A stretch of 64,000 nt of DNA from contig NZ_JBGIYY010000002.1 in assembly GCF_041380235.1 (NCBI RefSeq), positions 1 through 64,000 on the forward strand, read 5' to 3'. Made by a program: the position numbers and the translations under genes. The notes under the pieces were generated by a model. That model did not search any database. It was not told the origin of the DNA and was given only the letters and a program-made list of their open reading frames with translations. Positions 26,744-36,942 of this stretch are shown one piece after another (the first letter of the stretch is position 1; every line of letters starts with the position of its first letter). Source of the stretch: Glaciecola sp041380235 (GTDB lineage Bacteria > Pseudomonadota > Gammaproteobacteria > Enterobacterales > Alteromonadaceae).

Positions 26744-27493
26744 TTTTTTGCCTTAATTTGTTTGCTTGTAAACGAACTTGATAAACAAGCATTGATGTAA
26801 ATTAAATCTTTCGTCGCATGTGTGCTTATGAAAAAATTACATTTACACACTTCAAGCTTAACTAAAGGCAAGTACTTAATTGCGGCTAATCATCGCTCAG
26901 TGAGTATAAACCTCGGTTTCATTAATCTGGCGATAATGAAGCTTGATGTTTGGCTTAAAAAGTAAGTTTTTTCTACTTTAGGTTAACTACTCATTGACTT
27001 TTTTCTTGAGAGGTAATTTGCTTAGATATGAAAATAATGGGCACTGTTTCGATCTAAGGCCTCGGTAAACGCTCTAAATCATGACTTTAAGGAGCTTAAG
27101 GGTTTATCGATTATCATTCGTTTTTTTGATGAAATTTAAAAAATAGTAGAGTTGTGCGCGAAAACGGCTTGAACTTTCAATTGTATTGCAATCAAAACGA
27201 AGCAATTGCTCATCATGAATTTTCATATGAGTAAAGCATCACTAATAAGTGACTTTTAAACTCTCAATTGTTAGATATCATGTTAGAGGTCATCGGCTTC
27301 GATTGAATTTATTAAGGTTTTTTATACGCGCCCCACTGCAACATCAATTTTCTGGTTAAAGTGGTACTGTTATTTGGTGTAAAAAATGGACATTAATCGG
27401 TCAAGATGAAAGTGAGACTGTAAAACTGGATTACATAAATGTAGGATGCCCATTCAATCGAAATTGACTGGGCATTTGTGTTTTAAGGGTTAT
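26744..27493. other. 750-bp non-coding interval
   Basis: I see no gene, no tRNA and no IS end here. It is AT-rich and holds presumed promoter sequence for the porin (leftward). A hairpin, ATGCCCA...TGGGCAT at 27446-27475, is likely a transcript end for the aminotransferase gene to the right. The middle part (26880-27400) holds nothing I can name. Confidence 0.5.
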
Positions 27494-28690
27494 CTAAGCT
27501 TTTAACGTAGCGGCAATCGCCTTCGCCAGCGCTTCAACATTCGATTTACTAATACCCGCGATATTGACTCTGCTTGAATCTACAAAGTAGACGCTGTGCT
27601 CACTGCGCAAGTGCTGCACGTGCTCAGGCGAGATGCATAAAAACGAAAACATTCCTTTTTGCTCATTGATAAAGCTGAAGTCTTTATCCACGCCCTGCAT
27701 CGATAGGTTTTCTACTAGGAGCTGACGCAGGGTAATCATGCGCTCGCGCATCTCAGATACTTCTGACTTCCATATTTGATTCAACGCCCCATCGGCTAAA
27801 ATGATATCTACCAATGCGCCGCCATATGAGGGAGGCATTGAGTAAATTCCGCGGGCGACAGATTGGATCTGAGATTGCGCAATTTTGGCAACTGAAGCAT
27901 CTTTGGTAATAATAGCTGCAAGGCCAACACGCTCGCGGTACAGCCCGAAGTTTTTGCTGCACGAAGCGGCGACGATCATTTCATCTACACTATCGGCAAG
28001 TAGGCGAAGACCATAGGCGTCTTCTTCTAGGCCATCGCCAAAACCTTGATAAGCGACATCTACAAAGGGTAAGAACCCGTTAGTGCTGGCAAGCGCAGCC
28101 ACGGCCTGCCATTGCTGATTGCTTAAATCTGCACCGGTAGGGTTATGACAGCAGCCGTGCAGCAATACGACATCGCCTTTTTTCACATCTTTTAGGCAGT
28201 CCATCATTTCGTCGAATTTAATAGTCGCCTTTGCTTTATCAAAATATGGATAGGTTTTTAGCGTAATACCGGCATCCCCGAGAAGTGGCATATGGTTCGC
28301 CCAAGTGGGGTCACTTACCCATACTACGGTGTCTTTATTACAGCGGATGAGCAGTTCAGCCAATATGCGCAGCGCACCACAGCCGCCAGGTGCTTGAACC
28401 GCGGCGACGCGTTTGTCAGCCAATACTTGACTGTCTTTGCCAAACATTAGGTCTAACATACCGTTAATGTAGCCTTGGTGACCTTGCGGCGTAATGTACA
28501 CCTTAGAGGTTTCACGGCCTTGTAATACGGCTTGTGCCATACTCACGGCTTTTAAAATTGGGGTGTTGCCATGTTCGTCTTTGTATACACCTACACCTAA
28601 ATCAATCTTATGTGGGCTGGGGTCTTCTTTGAATGCAGCAGAAAGGCCAAGAATAGGATCGGGAGACAGAGCGGGTAATGTTTCGAACAC
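27494..28690 (-). CDS. aromatic amino acid / aspartate aminotransferase
   Basis: Class I PLP aminotransferase of 398 residues, close to TyrB/AspC length. Seen are LGVGVYKDEHGNTPIL, APGGCGALRI, VWVSDPTWANH, LHGCCHNPTGAD (substrate/PLP contacts), VDVAYQGFGDGLEED and AASCSKNFGLYRERVG with the PLP Lys. Arg386-type substrate arginine lies in the C-terminal SSRVNIAGIS. It is translated from GTG 28690 after AAAGGAA. It transfers amino groups between aromatic amino acids or aspartate and 2-oxoglutarate. The aromatic preference is an inference. Confidence 0.9.
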   Translation of the reverse strand: MFETLPALSPDPILGLSAAFKEDPSPHKIDLGVGVYKDEHGNTPILKAVSMAQAVLQGRETSKVYITPQGHQGYINGMLDLMFGKDSQVLADKRVAAVQAPGGCGALRILAELLIRCNKDTVVWVSDPTWANHMPLLGDAGITLKTYPYFDKAKATIKFDEMMDCLKDVKKGDVVLLHGCCHNPTGADLSNQQWQAVAALASTNGFLPFVDVAYQGFGDGLEEDAYGLRLLADSVDEMIVAASCSKNFGLYRERVGLAAIITKDASVAKIAQSQIQSVARGIYSMPPSYGGALVDIILADGALNQIWKSEVSEMRERMITLRQLLVENLSMQGVDKDFSFINEQKGMFSFLCISPEHVQHLRSEHSVYFVDSSRVNIAGISKSNVEALAKAIAATLKA

Positions 28691-28917
28691 GAGCTAAATT
28701 CCTTTAAAAGTAAGTAATAAGATGATTCGCCTACCGAATGGTGACTATCGTCAATGGTCAATGTGACTGGCTCTCATTATGCCTGAATGGTTTAAAAACT
28801 CTAAGCATAAATACGCGCAATTCCATCTCTATGCGTCTTGAACATCACATTTGACAAATTAGTGTCGATGTAAGTTTGTACTGTTAACAGCCATCATCAT
28901 CCTAGGTGATGCGGCGG

Positions 28918-29691
28918 CTATTGTGTATCAAGTTTGAATAAATAGGTTTGTTGGTCAATTAATTTAGCGTGTGCATCAAAACTACGCTCTTGCCAAAATA
29001 CCTGTCGATAGCTGTCAAGCAGTAAAACGGTGCTAGAGCGCGTCCCATAGTCTGGTGATTCGATAAAGATTGAAGACAATCGGCGCTCCCATTCAATTGG
29101 TACACCTGTTTGCGGTAATACTTCGTCTTCGGGCTTGGTGTTGTTGCCTAATAAATCAAATAAGTGCTCTATGTTTAAATCAGAGGTTTGCTGACAATAT
29201 TTGGCAAGTTCGCTGCGGCCTAGGTCGAGTTTTGGCCAGGGTGAGTTTAAGTTAGCATTAGATAAGCCATAGACGCCATTAGTTAGAGGGTAAACGGAGT
29301 CTTCAAAATTATTGTAAACCTGCAAGTCATCTAGCTGTCCGAATAGCAAATTATAGCCGTTGTATTCGCTGGCTTTAGACGATAAGCGTTTTAAATAGTC
29401 GTCATCAGAGTAATCTTTTGCCAGAAAATCCATGACTAATTCACCTCTGCTAACGGCATCGCTGCGCTCTTGGCCTGGCGCTCTGATATTAGTCAGTGCG
29501 GCTAATTTCCCTTGTTTTGATACGCCCATCCAGCTTCCACCCGCCTGCATGTCTTTTCCGGCGAGCACTTTTGGATGCTGCTGCCAAAAACCAGATGGCT
29601 GGGTTGGACGCGCATGAAATTCATCACGGTTAGCCGCGACTATGAGAGGGAAATCTGGATGTTGTTCGACGCCAATAAATAAAATACACAT
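28918..29691 (-). CDS. NRDE-family protein (TANGO2-like)
   Basis: Protein of 257 residues. The eponymous NRDE motif is present in VAANRDEFHARPT, followed by PSGFWQ, GGSWMGVSKQGKLAALTN, and TYGTRSSTVLLL-like YGTRSSTVL near the C-terminus. It starts with Cys after Met (MCILFIG), so an N-terminal nucleophile role has been proposed for relatives. TANGO2-type proteins have been linked to haem handling, but the bacterial function is unsettled. It is monocistronic between divergent neighbours. Confidence 0.85.
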   Translation of the reverse strand: MCILFIGVEQHPDFPLIVAANRDEFHARPTQPSGFWQQHPKVLAGKDMQAGGSWMGVSKQGKLAALTNIRAPGQERSDAVSRGELVMDFLAKDYSDDDYLKRLSSKASEYNGYNLLFGQLDDLQVYNNFEDSVYPLTNGVYGLSNANLNSPWPKLDLGRSELAKYCQQTSDLNIEHLFDLLGNNTKPEDEVLPQTGVPIEWERRLSSIFIESPDYGTRSSTVLLLDSYRQVFWQERSFDAHAKLIDQQTYLFKLDTQ

Positions 29692-29834
29692 AAATAATAA
29701 GAACTAACACAACTAATTTATAACAATGCTGGCTATACAATAGAGACTACATTCGCTAACATCAAACAAATTCTGAGTTTTCCTATTCTGGCTCTGCAAT
29801 TTCTTCCTTTGGACTAGTAAAAGAACCCTAAACT

Positions 29835-31082
29835 GTGAATAAACGCGTTAATAATACTCAACTAGTGCACGCCGACCGCTTACTTAATCGTCCGCAGCAT
29901 GGCGCAGTGCATGAAGCTACTAATAACTCAGTTTTATTTGAGTTTGAAGACGTGGCAGATTTAGAAGCGGTATTTCAGGGTAAAAAGCCCGGACATGTTT
30001 ATTCACGCAGCTCATCAAGCTCCGCGGTGTCATTGCAAAATATGCTCAATGATATTGAGGGCGGAGCAGGAGCAGTTGCCTTTGCGACCGGAATGGCAGG
30101 GATTAGCAGTATGGTTTATTCGCTGCTCCAAGCCGGTGATCATATTATTGTGAGCCAGTATTTGTTCGGCAATACTCGAAGTTTCTTTCAAACACTGTCT
30201 AATTTTTCGGTTAACGTGAGTTATGTTGATGTCACAGATGCAGAGAATATAAAAAATGCGCTTACACCAAGCACCAAAATGGTGTTCTGTGAATCAATTG
30301 CTAACCCTGTTACGCAAGTCAGTGATCTAGAGGGAATAGGGGCTTTATGCCATCAACATGGTATTTTGTTTGTCATTGATAACACCATGACTCCATCGCC
30401 AATGCTAGATGCCAAAGCTTTAAAAGCCTCTTTAGTCGCCACGTCTTTAACCAAGTATATAGCGGGTCATGGCAGTGTTTTAGGCGGGGTGGTCGTCGAT
30501 TTAGGTAATTACGACTGGCGCCAATATCAGAACATTGACGACAAATATAAGGTTGCTGATCCTGCACAGTGGGGATTAACTCAAATACGTAAACGTGGAC
30601 TACGCGACATGGGAGCCACACTGGCGCCAGGTTCGGCAAGTCAAATTGCGATTGGCCTCGAAACGCTAAATCTACGCATGCATCAAACATGCAATAACGC
30701 GATGGCTCTGGCGACCTTTTTTGAAAATGAAAGGTCGGTTAAACAGGTTTTTTACCCGGGCTTAAGTGAGCATCCTCAGCACGAAAGGGCAACCCGTTTG
30801 TTCAATCACCAATACGGTGGAATACTCAGTATTGAGCTGGCCGACTCACTGGATATGCGAGTGTTTTTAAATGCTTTGAAACTGGTGATTTGTGCGACGC
30901 ATTTAGGAGATACACGCACCTTAGCGCTACCTATCGCTACTACAGTTTTCTACGAAAACGGCCCTGAGCAAAGAGCTGTGATGGGAATATCCGACAAACT
31001 TATTCGCATGAGTATTGGGATAGAAAATGTTGCAGATTTGATTGACGATATTCAGCAAGCACTTAAGCTCGCCGCGGTTTAA
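29835..31082 (+). CDS. Cys/Met metabolism PLP-dependent enzyme
   Basis: Trans-sulfuration family enzyme of 415 residues (cystathionine gamma-synthase, methionine gamma-lyase or O-acetylhomoserine sulfhydrylase type). Signatures are YSRSSSSSAVSLQNML, FATGMAGISS, VIDNTMTPSP with the pyridine-binding Asp, and SLTKYIAGHGSVLGG with the PLP Lys. The C-terminus has MRMSIGIEN with the carboxylate-binding Arg. The start is GTG 29835. Sequence alone cannot say whether it synthesises or degrades. It stands alone upstream of a strong terminator. Confidence 0.87.
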   Translation: MNKRVNNTQLVHADRLLNRPQHGAVHEATNNSVLFEFEDVADLEAVFQGKKPGHVYSRSSSSSAVSLQNMLNDIEGGAGAVAFATGMAGISSMVYSLLQAGDHIIVSQYLFGNTRSFFQTLSNFSVNVSYVDVTDAENIKNALTPSTKMVFCESIANPVTQVSDLEGIGALCHQHGILFVIDNTMTPSPMLDAKALKASLVATSLTKYIAGHGSVLGGVVVDLGNYDWRQYQNIDDKYKVADPAQWGLTQIRKRGLRDMGATLAPGSASQIAIGLETLNLRMHQTCNNAMALATFFENERSVKQVFYPGLSEHPQHERATRLFNHQYGGILSIELADSLDMRVFLNALKLVICATHLGDTRTLALPIATTVFYENGPEQRAVMGISDKLIRMSIGIENVADLIDDIQQALKLAAV

Positions 31083-31263
31083 CCCTGCAGCAATCTAAAC
31101 GCTAGCATTTATTGTGCCTGAAACATGTTCGCGGCATCCCAAAAAAATTTATAAAATTTTAAAAAAATAATGAACCAAATTATTTATTACAGCACTAATA
31201 CATACTTAGAGCTGGTGAGTAAGTCACTGGTTTTTAGTGTGTTCCTAGTTGAGTGTGTTGATG

Positions 31264-31287
31264 GCCCCGCGAAAGCGGGGCTTTTTT
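31264..31287 (+). terminator. rho-independent terminator
   Basis: GCCCCGC (31264-31270), loop GAAA, GCGGGGC (31275-31281), then six T: a textbook hairpin, 180 bp after the PLP enzyme gene. Confidence 0.92.
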
Positions 31288-31334
31288 ATGTCTAAGATAG
31301 CTGGTAAGTAACATAGTCTGGTCGTTTCACAGAC

Positions 31335-31360
31335 AAAAAAATAGCCCCAATTGGAGCTAT
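31335..31360 (-). terminator. rho-independent terminator for the glutathione peroxidase gene
   Basis: On the minus strand ATAGCTCC, loop AATT, GGGGCTAT pair, followed by a T-run (A-run 31335-31340 on the plus strand). It lies just past the stop of the leftward gene. Confidence 0.85.
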
Positions 31361-31378
31361 TTGTGTTGCATTTGCTTT

Positions 31379-31933
31379 CTACTCTGATGTGTTACTAGCG
31401 GCTAATGCTGCATTAAGGTCTTTCAAGAAATCTTCATCATCAGGTCTGGTGCGTGAGCCGTAATGAGTCACGTTGCCATTTTTATCCATAAGATATTTAT
31501 TAAAGTTCCACTTTGGCGATTTACCCGTCTGCTCGGCGAGCTTCGCATATAGCGGGTCGGCATTTTTACCGCGTACTGAGATTGGCTCGAACATTGGGAA
31601 GTTTACGCCATAAGTCAATTCACAGACTTCTGCAGTCTTGCTTTCGTCGGCGTATTCTTGAGCGAAGTCGTTAGACGGAAAGCCTAATACAACAAAACCG
31701 TCGTCTTTACGTTGCGTATAAAGCGCTTCTAGGCCCTCAAACTGCGGGGTAAAACCACATTTACTTGCAGTATTTACGAATAACACTGTTTTGCCAGCAT
31801 ACTCAGAGCATAGGTTAACTACCTCTTGTGAGTTCAACTTGCGCTTCATATGTTTTAATACGTCTGGGCACTGATTTGCATTAGCGGTGGTGGCGGCTAA
31901 AATAAGCGCCACTGCAGTAATTAATTTTTTCAT
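31379..31933 (-). CDS. periplasmic glutathione peroxidase (Cys type)
   Basis: Peroxidase of 184 residues with a signal peptide (MKKLITAVALILAATTANA, cleavage after ANA). The active-site motif NTASKCGFTPQFEGLE has Cys in place of selenocysteine. It is followed by GFPSNDFAQEY with the catalytic Gln/Asn region and KWNFNKYLMDKNG with the catalytic Trp. It reduces hydroperoxides with thiols, probably thioredoxin-like donors in Cys types. The export signal places it in the periplasm. It is monocistronic, with its own terminator. Confidence 0.92.
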   Translation of the reverse strand: MKKLITAVALILAATTANANQCPDVLKHMKRKLNSQEVVNLCSEYAGKTVLFVNTASKCGFTPQFEGLEALYTQRKDDGFVVLGFPSNDFAQEYADESKTAEVCELTYGVNFPMFEPISVRGKNADPLYAKLAEQTGKSPKWNFNKYLMDKNGNVTHYGSRTRPDDEDFLKDLNAALAASNTSE

Positions 31934-32134
31934 GGTTTTTATCCTTTACTGTTTAACTCAAAACAGAGCTGGCGAATGGCGTGTATTGTCATTCCATCGC
32001 ATAATATGTACCGTTTAATATTGCAGATGATTTTATTTAGATCACAAGCGTGTAAACTATGGTCGAGATTATCGCATAAGTCGTATAGATTTATGTAACT
32101 AATAACGCCTATCACTTCTTTAAAAAATAATAAG

Positions 32135-34651
32135 ATGAAACGACCTATGAAGACAGTTAAATTAAGTGCCCTCGTAATCGCCCTAGGATTCATCAGTGCG
32201 TGTACTGCCACTGATAACAATGTAAGCAGCGTCAACTCACCAAACAATGGATCGTCTGCAGCATTCCCCACTGCAACCGTTACTCAGCAAACGCAAAACC
32301 CTTCGGCTTCAGTAAGCCAACAGGTTGAGCTGACTATGGAACAAATCATGTCAGACCCAGACTGGTTAGGCAGACAACCAGAAGATGCATTCTTTTCGCC
32401 CGACTCAAAGCACATAATATATGAGCGCAAGCAAGAGGGTTCAGTCATCAGAGATTTGTTCAGAACCGATGCGCAATCTGGGAATGGCTCAAAAGTGCCA
32501 TTAACTGAACTGCATGAAGTGTCATACGACGATTGGATTGATGATAAAGACCAAAGCTTTGTTGCTTGGATATACGAGGGTGATGTGTTTGCGCAGATTC
32601 GCGGCACTGACAAGGTCATTCAATTGACTCGCGACAGCGCACAGGCCGACAACCTCCAATATTTCAAGAATACGGGTGTCTCATTTCAGGTTGGCAATGG
32701 CTTTTACAGCATCGATATCGACGGCGGTAACTATCAACAGTTGTTAAGTTGGGATTTTAACGACGCACCGCAAGCCGTGAAACCGCCTAAAGACTACATC
32801 GCACAAGAGCAATTAAAGTTAATTGAATACGTGAATGTTCAGCGAAAAAACCGTCAAGCTCGTGAAGATTTACGTAACGCTATTAAAGCGCAAAACGATG
32901 CAGTGATGGGCACTGAGATATATTTTGACAAGGCTTATACGAATGTTTTGGCGAGTTTATCGCCGGATGGTAAATATGCCGTTGTGGTTATTCGCGAAAA
33001 CACGCCTACGCGCAACGATAGCGATATTATGCCAGACTACATCGAAGAAGATGGTCGAATCGCTGCACAGCAGGTGAGGCAGCGTGTTGCTGATGCAAAA
33101 CCCGTTAGCCATGAAGTTTACCTTGTTGATGTAGCCAATAACAGCAAGCGCAAAATTAGCTATGTGAATCTGCCGGGCTATAACGAAGACGTGCTAGAAA
33201 ACGAAAAACGTGAAAACGCACAAGCCCGCGGCGAAAAATACGAAGCTAACCGTTTACCTCGCGACATTGGCTTATTGTTTGACTGGTACGCCACTGAAAT
33301 GCCTATTCGCTGGCACGATAACGCTACGCACGTAGCACTCATGCTAGAAGCATGGGACAACAAAGACCGCTGGATTGTGACCCTTGACGCTACCTCAGAT
33401 AGCGCGTTTACCACTCAACATCGCATGCACGATGACGCTTGGGTTAATTATCGATTCAACCAGTTTGGTTGGTTAGAAGATTCAGCTGTTTTGTATTTGT
33501 TATCTGAAGAATCGGGCTACTCACACCTTTATCTCAAACCCTTAGACGGTGACTTGAAACAAATTACCTCGGGCAACTATGTGGTAGACGACGTGTATAT
33601 CTCAAAGGATGATCGTTTTGCATTTTATCGTGCGAATGTGAAACATCCTGGGATATTTGAAGTGTATCGAACTGAGCTTGCTACAGGAAATACTGAAGCC
33701 CTTACTGATTTAAACGGCATGACTGAGTTCGTATTAAGCCCTGATGAATCGACCTTGGTGCTCACACACAGTAAGTTAACCATGCCTCCAGAGCTTTATA
33801 CCAAGCCAGCAGACACCACTACAAAAGCTGTTCGTTTGACTAACACGGTAAGTGATGCGTTTTTGTCTATTGATTGGAAAGCTCCGTCAATTGTTGCAGT
33901 GCCCTCGAGCCATACTGACCAACCCATATACTCAAGAGTCTACTTGCCAGAGAACCTCGAAGCAGAGAAACGACGCGCGGTCGTGTTTAATCACGGTGCA
34001 GGTTACCTGCAAAATGCGCATTTAGGCTGGTCGGGATACTTCAGAGAGTTTATGTACCATAATTTGCTTATTTCACAAGGTTATGTAGTGCTTGATATGG
34101 ACTTTAGAGCATCCGCTGGCTATGGCAGAGACTGGCGCACGGCTATTTATCGCCAAATGGGCACGCCAGAAGTGCAAGACTTAAAAGATGGTGTAGATTG
34201 GCTCGTTGAAAATGCCAATGTAGATCGCGGTCGAATAGGCACGTATGGAGGCTCTTACGGTGGTTTTTTAACCTTCATGGCATTGTTTAATGAGCCTGAG
34301 CTGTTTCAAGCGGGCGCGGCGCTGCGTCCGGTTTCTGATTGGGCACACTACAACTTGCCGTATACCTCTAATATCTTAAACCACCCTGATGCAGACCCTT
34401 TGGCCTATGAGCGTAGCTCACCCATCTATTTTGCAGAAGGTTTAAATAAGCCGCTGTTAATGAATGCACCAATGGTCGACAATAACGTTTTCTTTGTTGA
34501 TGTGGTTAGATTGGTTCAGCGTTTAATTGAACTTGAAAAGGTCGATTTTGAAACCGCCATTTACCCTGTAGAGCCTCATGGCTTTGTGCAGCCGAGTTCA
34601 TGGTTAGATGAATACCGCAGAATACATAAGCTGTTTGAAACCCACCTGTAA
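32135..34651 (+). CDS. S9-family prolyl oligopeptidase, lipoprotein
   Basis: Serine peptidase of 838 residues. A lipoprotein signal ends at GFISAC, with Cys near residue 23 (ATG 32135, or 32147 in the same frame). The N-terminal two-thirds is beta-propeller-like (for example FFSPDSKHIIYERK, LSPDESTLVLTHSK). The C-terminal alpha/beta hydrolase has the nucleophile Ser in TYGGSYGGF, Asp in APMVDNNVFF and His in EPHGFVQ. It trims N-terminal dipeptides or acyl residues from peptides at the envelope. It is long for the family because of a large propeller. The specificity is unknown. Confidence 0.9.
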   Translation: MKRPMKTVKLSALVIALGFISACTATDNNVSSVNSPNNGSSAAFPTATVTQQTQNPSASVSQQVELTMEQIMSDPDWLGRQPEDAFFSPDSKHIIYERKQEGSVIRDLFRTDAQSGNGSKVPLTELHEVSYDDWIDDKDQSFVAWIYEGDVFAQIRGTDKVIQLTRDSAQADNLQYFKNTGVSFQVGNGFYSIDIDGGNYQQLLSWDFNDAPQAVKPPKDYIAQEQLKLIEYVNVQRKNRQAREDLRNAIKAQNDAVMGTEIYFDKAYTNVLASLSPDGKYAVVVIRENTPTRNDSDIMPDYIEEDGRIAAQQVRQRVADAKPVSHEVYLVDVANNSKRKISYVNLPGYNEDVLENEKRENAQARGEKYEANRLPRDIGLLFDWYATEMPIRWHDNATHVALMLEAWDNKDRWIVTLDATSDSAFTTQHRMHDDAWVNYRFNQFGWLEDSAVLYLLSEESGYSHLYLKPLDGDLKQITSGNYVVDDVYISKDDRFAFYRANVKHPGIFEVYRTELATGNTEALTDLNGMTEFVLSPDESTLVLTHSKLTMPPELYTKPADTTTKAVRLTNTVSDAFLSIDWKAPSIVAVPSSHTDQPIYSRVYLPENLEAEKRRAVVFNHGAGYLQNAHLGWSGYFREFMYHNLLISQGYVVLDMDFRASAGYGRDWRTAIYRQMGTPEVQDLKDGVDWLVENANVDRGRIGTYGGSYGGFLTFMALFNEPELFQAGAALRPVSDWAHYNLPYTSNILNHPDADPLAYERSSPIYFAEGLNKPLLMNAPMVDNNVFFVDVVRLVQRLIELEKVDFETAIYPVEPHGFVQPSSWLDEYRRIHKLFETHL

Positions 34652-35236
34652 TGGTATTTGCGCATGCCTTTTTATAATAGGCATGCGCTTTTTACATCAC
34701 TTATCCCAAGTTGGGGCTACTTAGAACCGATATTGAATCATTCGCTGAGTTAGGAGAACGCGGCGCTTTGCAATCGCTGCAAAGTGAAGTGCACGACTAT
34801 CGTCTATCAGAGACATATCAAAACTGTAATGCGTTGTTTTAGTTGCACAGGTCTATAACGATGGATAGCTTATGCATAATAACCCAATGACTTTGTCATG
34901 AGGAAACAAACAAAACATGGAGTTTGCAGTGATTGTATTGGCCATGTAGTCGATGATAATTTTTTAATTGGTTTGAAGAGCTCCAAAGGGCAGTTTCCTG
35001 CCGTTGAATTTTTGGTGGGAATGACGTGGGTCATATTGAGAAAAGAAGTGATTCAATGTCCACAATTGGCACTTTTCGACCATTTGGCTAGATATTCCCA
35101 TCGCTTTGCCTGTGAGGTGGTAATAACATGCTTAACCCTTTATGGATTAACGTTGATGTTTGTCAAGCATTTGCTTATTCAGCCGTTATCTATTGATGAT
35201 ATTTGTTATGGCGTCGTTTCGACGATATATTGGTAA
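34652..35236. other. 585-bp interval with one doubtful ORF
   Basis: A palindrome of the GCATGCGC/AGGCATGCG type right after the peptidase gene (34660-34690) may end its transcript. An open frame of 112 codons at 34898-35236 runs up to the start of the next gene, but its product has an unusual composition and no good ribosome site, so I do not call it. The rest looks like promoter sequence. Confidence 0.4.
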
Positions 35237-36352
35237 ATGCACACTAGTAATAAAAAACAAAAAATTACAAAAGCAAGTACTACCTTTGTTGGCCTATCTG
35301 ATGTTGAATCCACCAGACGTCTTTTCATATTTTACGTGACTAGCTATTTGGGCGCAGTGATTCTATTTTATTTCGCCTACAAATACTTCAACACAGAATA
35401 CGTCGGGCTACAACTTCTCTACTCAATTGGCAGTGCATTTATTATTGGTAGCGTAATGCTCGCCCAAAAATTTAAAAACAAAATTTACTTTATTCAGTTC
35501 ACGGGCTTCACCGTAGGCTGTTTGATGCTTGGGCAAGTATATACAGGAGGTTTCGAAAACACAGGCCTATATTGGATATTTCCGTTTCAATTTGCCATGT
35601 TTATTCTACTGGGATATCGCTGGGGTATGATAGGAAGTATTATTATATTTGTGCTGTCTGCGGTTTTGCTATTTAATCCTCAATACACCATTGCCAAATA
35701 TTCTTTTGTAGAGAGTAGCCGATTTTTAGCATCTTTAGCAGTAATCGACATCTTCATTTTTACCAGTGAATTTACTCGTTATAAAAGTCACCAAGCAATG
35801 ATGCTGCTAAACTGGGAAAAAGAAAATCAAGCTAACACCGACTCGCTGACGAATCTACCAAATCGCAGATATATTACCTCATTTTTCTTAGACCAAGTGA
35901 ATACCAAAAAGAGTTCGCTGTTACCAATTAGCATTATTATGGTAGACATCGATCACTTTAAAAAAGTAAACGACAATCATGGGCATGACGCGGGGGACAG
36001 AGTTCTTATTTGGTTTGCAAATATTTTACAGCAGAGTATCCGAAACTCAGATTTAGTTGCGCGTATGGGTGGTGAAGAGTTTTTGATTGTTTTCCCTAAG
36101 ACGCAAATTGATGAGGCAGAAAAAATCACCAATGCGATACGTAAAAAAATAGAGAAAACGGCGTTTTATGCAACTGAAGATATGTCGCTTAAAATAACTG
36201 CGAGTTTTGGTATTGCTATGGCCGAACACGTTACAGAAGTTGAATCTGCAATGAACAAAGCCGATGTCAATCTATATTTGGCCAAGCGAAGTGGTCGCAA
36301 CCGTGCCTGTATTGGTCCTGAGAATAGCCCGCCGTCGATGAACAACGTTTGA
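35237..36352 (+). CDS. diguanylate cyclase (membrane, GGDEF)
   Basis: Protein of 371 residues. The N-terminal half has about six membrane spans (roughly 30-180), an MASE-like sensor without a known ligand. The C-terminal GGDEF domain (about 205-360) has the metal-binding Asp in IIMVDIDHFKKVND and the signature GGEEF at residues 278-282, so it should be active. RNSD five residues before GGEEF is a canonical I-site for product inhibition by c-di-GMP. No EAL domain is present. It makes c-di-GMP from two GTP at the inner membrane. Confidence 0.92.
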   Translation: MHTSNKKQKITKASTTFVGLSDVESTRRLFIFYVTSYLGAVILFYFAYKYFNTEYVGLQLLYSIGSAFIIGSVMLAQKFKNKIYFIQFTGFTVGCLMLGQVYTGGFENTGLYWIFPFQFAMFILLGYRWGMIGSIIIFVLSAVLLFNPQYTIAKYSFVESSRFLASLAVIDIFIFTSEFTRYKSHQAMMLLNWEKENQANTDSLTNLPNRRYITSFFLDQVNTKKSSLLPISIIMVDIDHFKKVNDNHGHDAGDRVLIWFANILQQSIRNSDLVARMGGEEFLIVFPKTQIDEAEKITNAIRKKIEKTAFYATEDMSLKITASFGIAMAEHVTEVESAMNKADVNLYLAKRSGRNRACIGPENSPPSMNNV

Positions 36353-36465
36353 ATAAGACAATACAAGGTATGATTTAAAAACGTATTCTTATAAAATAGG
36401 ATGATGTTTTTATTTTTTACATTTACAACTAATTCACTTACGACACTAATAAACAAGGAGACACT

Positions 36466-36609
36466 AAGAGCGCGATCCCGAAATGGTTTTATGTGGTAAC
36501 AATTATAGTACTGCTTTGGAATTTAATTGGTGCAGCAGCCGTTGGCATGAATTTGTTTATCACGCCAGAGCAATTGGCTCAATTGTTGGGTTCAGGGTCA
36601 TTGAAGTGA
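36466..36609 (+). pseudogene. small membrane protein gene with lost start codon
   Basis: An AAGGAG site (36455-36460) is followed at start-codon distance by AAG instead of ATG. The frame then reads SAIPKWFYVVTIIVLLWNL, a single hydrophobic span, then NLFITPEQLAQL and an early stop at 36607. The layout looks like the first third of a larger membrane protein that lost both its start codon and its 3' part. The remainder up to 36942 contains no convincing gene. Confidence 0.5.
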
Positions 36610-36942
36610 TTGTTGGTGCAGGTCAACGGATGAAAAAGTCAGGATTTGATACTTTTAGGTATGGGTTTTATCCGGTCAATCGACAAAAAAGCGTTGCGAA
36701 GGCATGCTGATTTCCATCCATTCTTGCTCTTCGATTATGATTTTGAAACGGCCGCTTTCTTTAGTAATGCAAATAATATTGAGGGTGAAAAGTCGGGTTT
36801 TGGCACAAAATGGCATGTTGCTACCAGTCGTCAAAATAGATAAATAAGCTGCTGCAAAAAACCAAGCGCCATAAAGTAAGGCTTAATGTACGAGTCCAAG
36901 CGAAGCCTAGACGGATGATCAAAGCCTCATACTAATGACAGC
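36610..36942. other. decayed or non-coding interval
   Basis: It contains only short open frames without ribosome sites or recognisable content (for example 36646-36843). It is probably degraded sequence downstream of the pseudogene. Confidence 0.4.

Noticed and set aside
34898..35236. 112-codon open frame that ends directly before the diguanylate cyclase gene
   Set aside because: It has no ribosome site, an unusual Cys/His/Trp-rich composition and no domain-like pattern. It more likely covers the promoter region.
35237..36352. Diguanylate cyclase as part of a cyclic-nucleotide defence system
   Set aside because: It has an ordinary GGEEF with an I-site and a multi-span sensor, lies among housekeeping genes and has no effector partner. 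It is normal c-di-GMP signalling.
36646..36843. 65-codon open frame with a TTG start
   Set aside because: No ribosome site or recognisable content, and it lies in decayed sequence.
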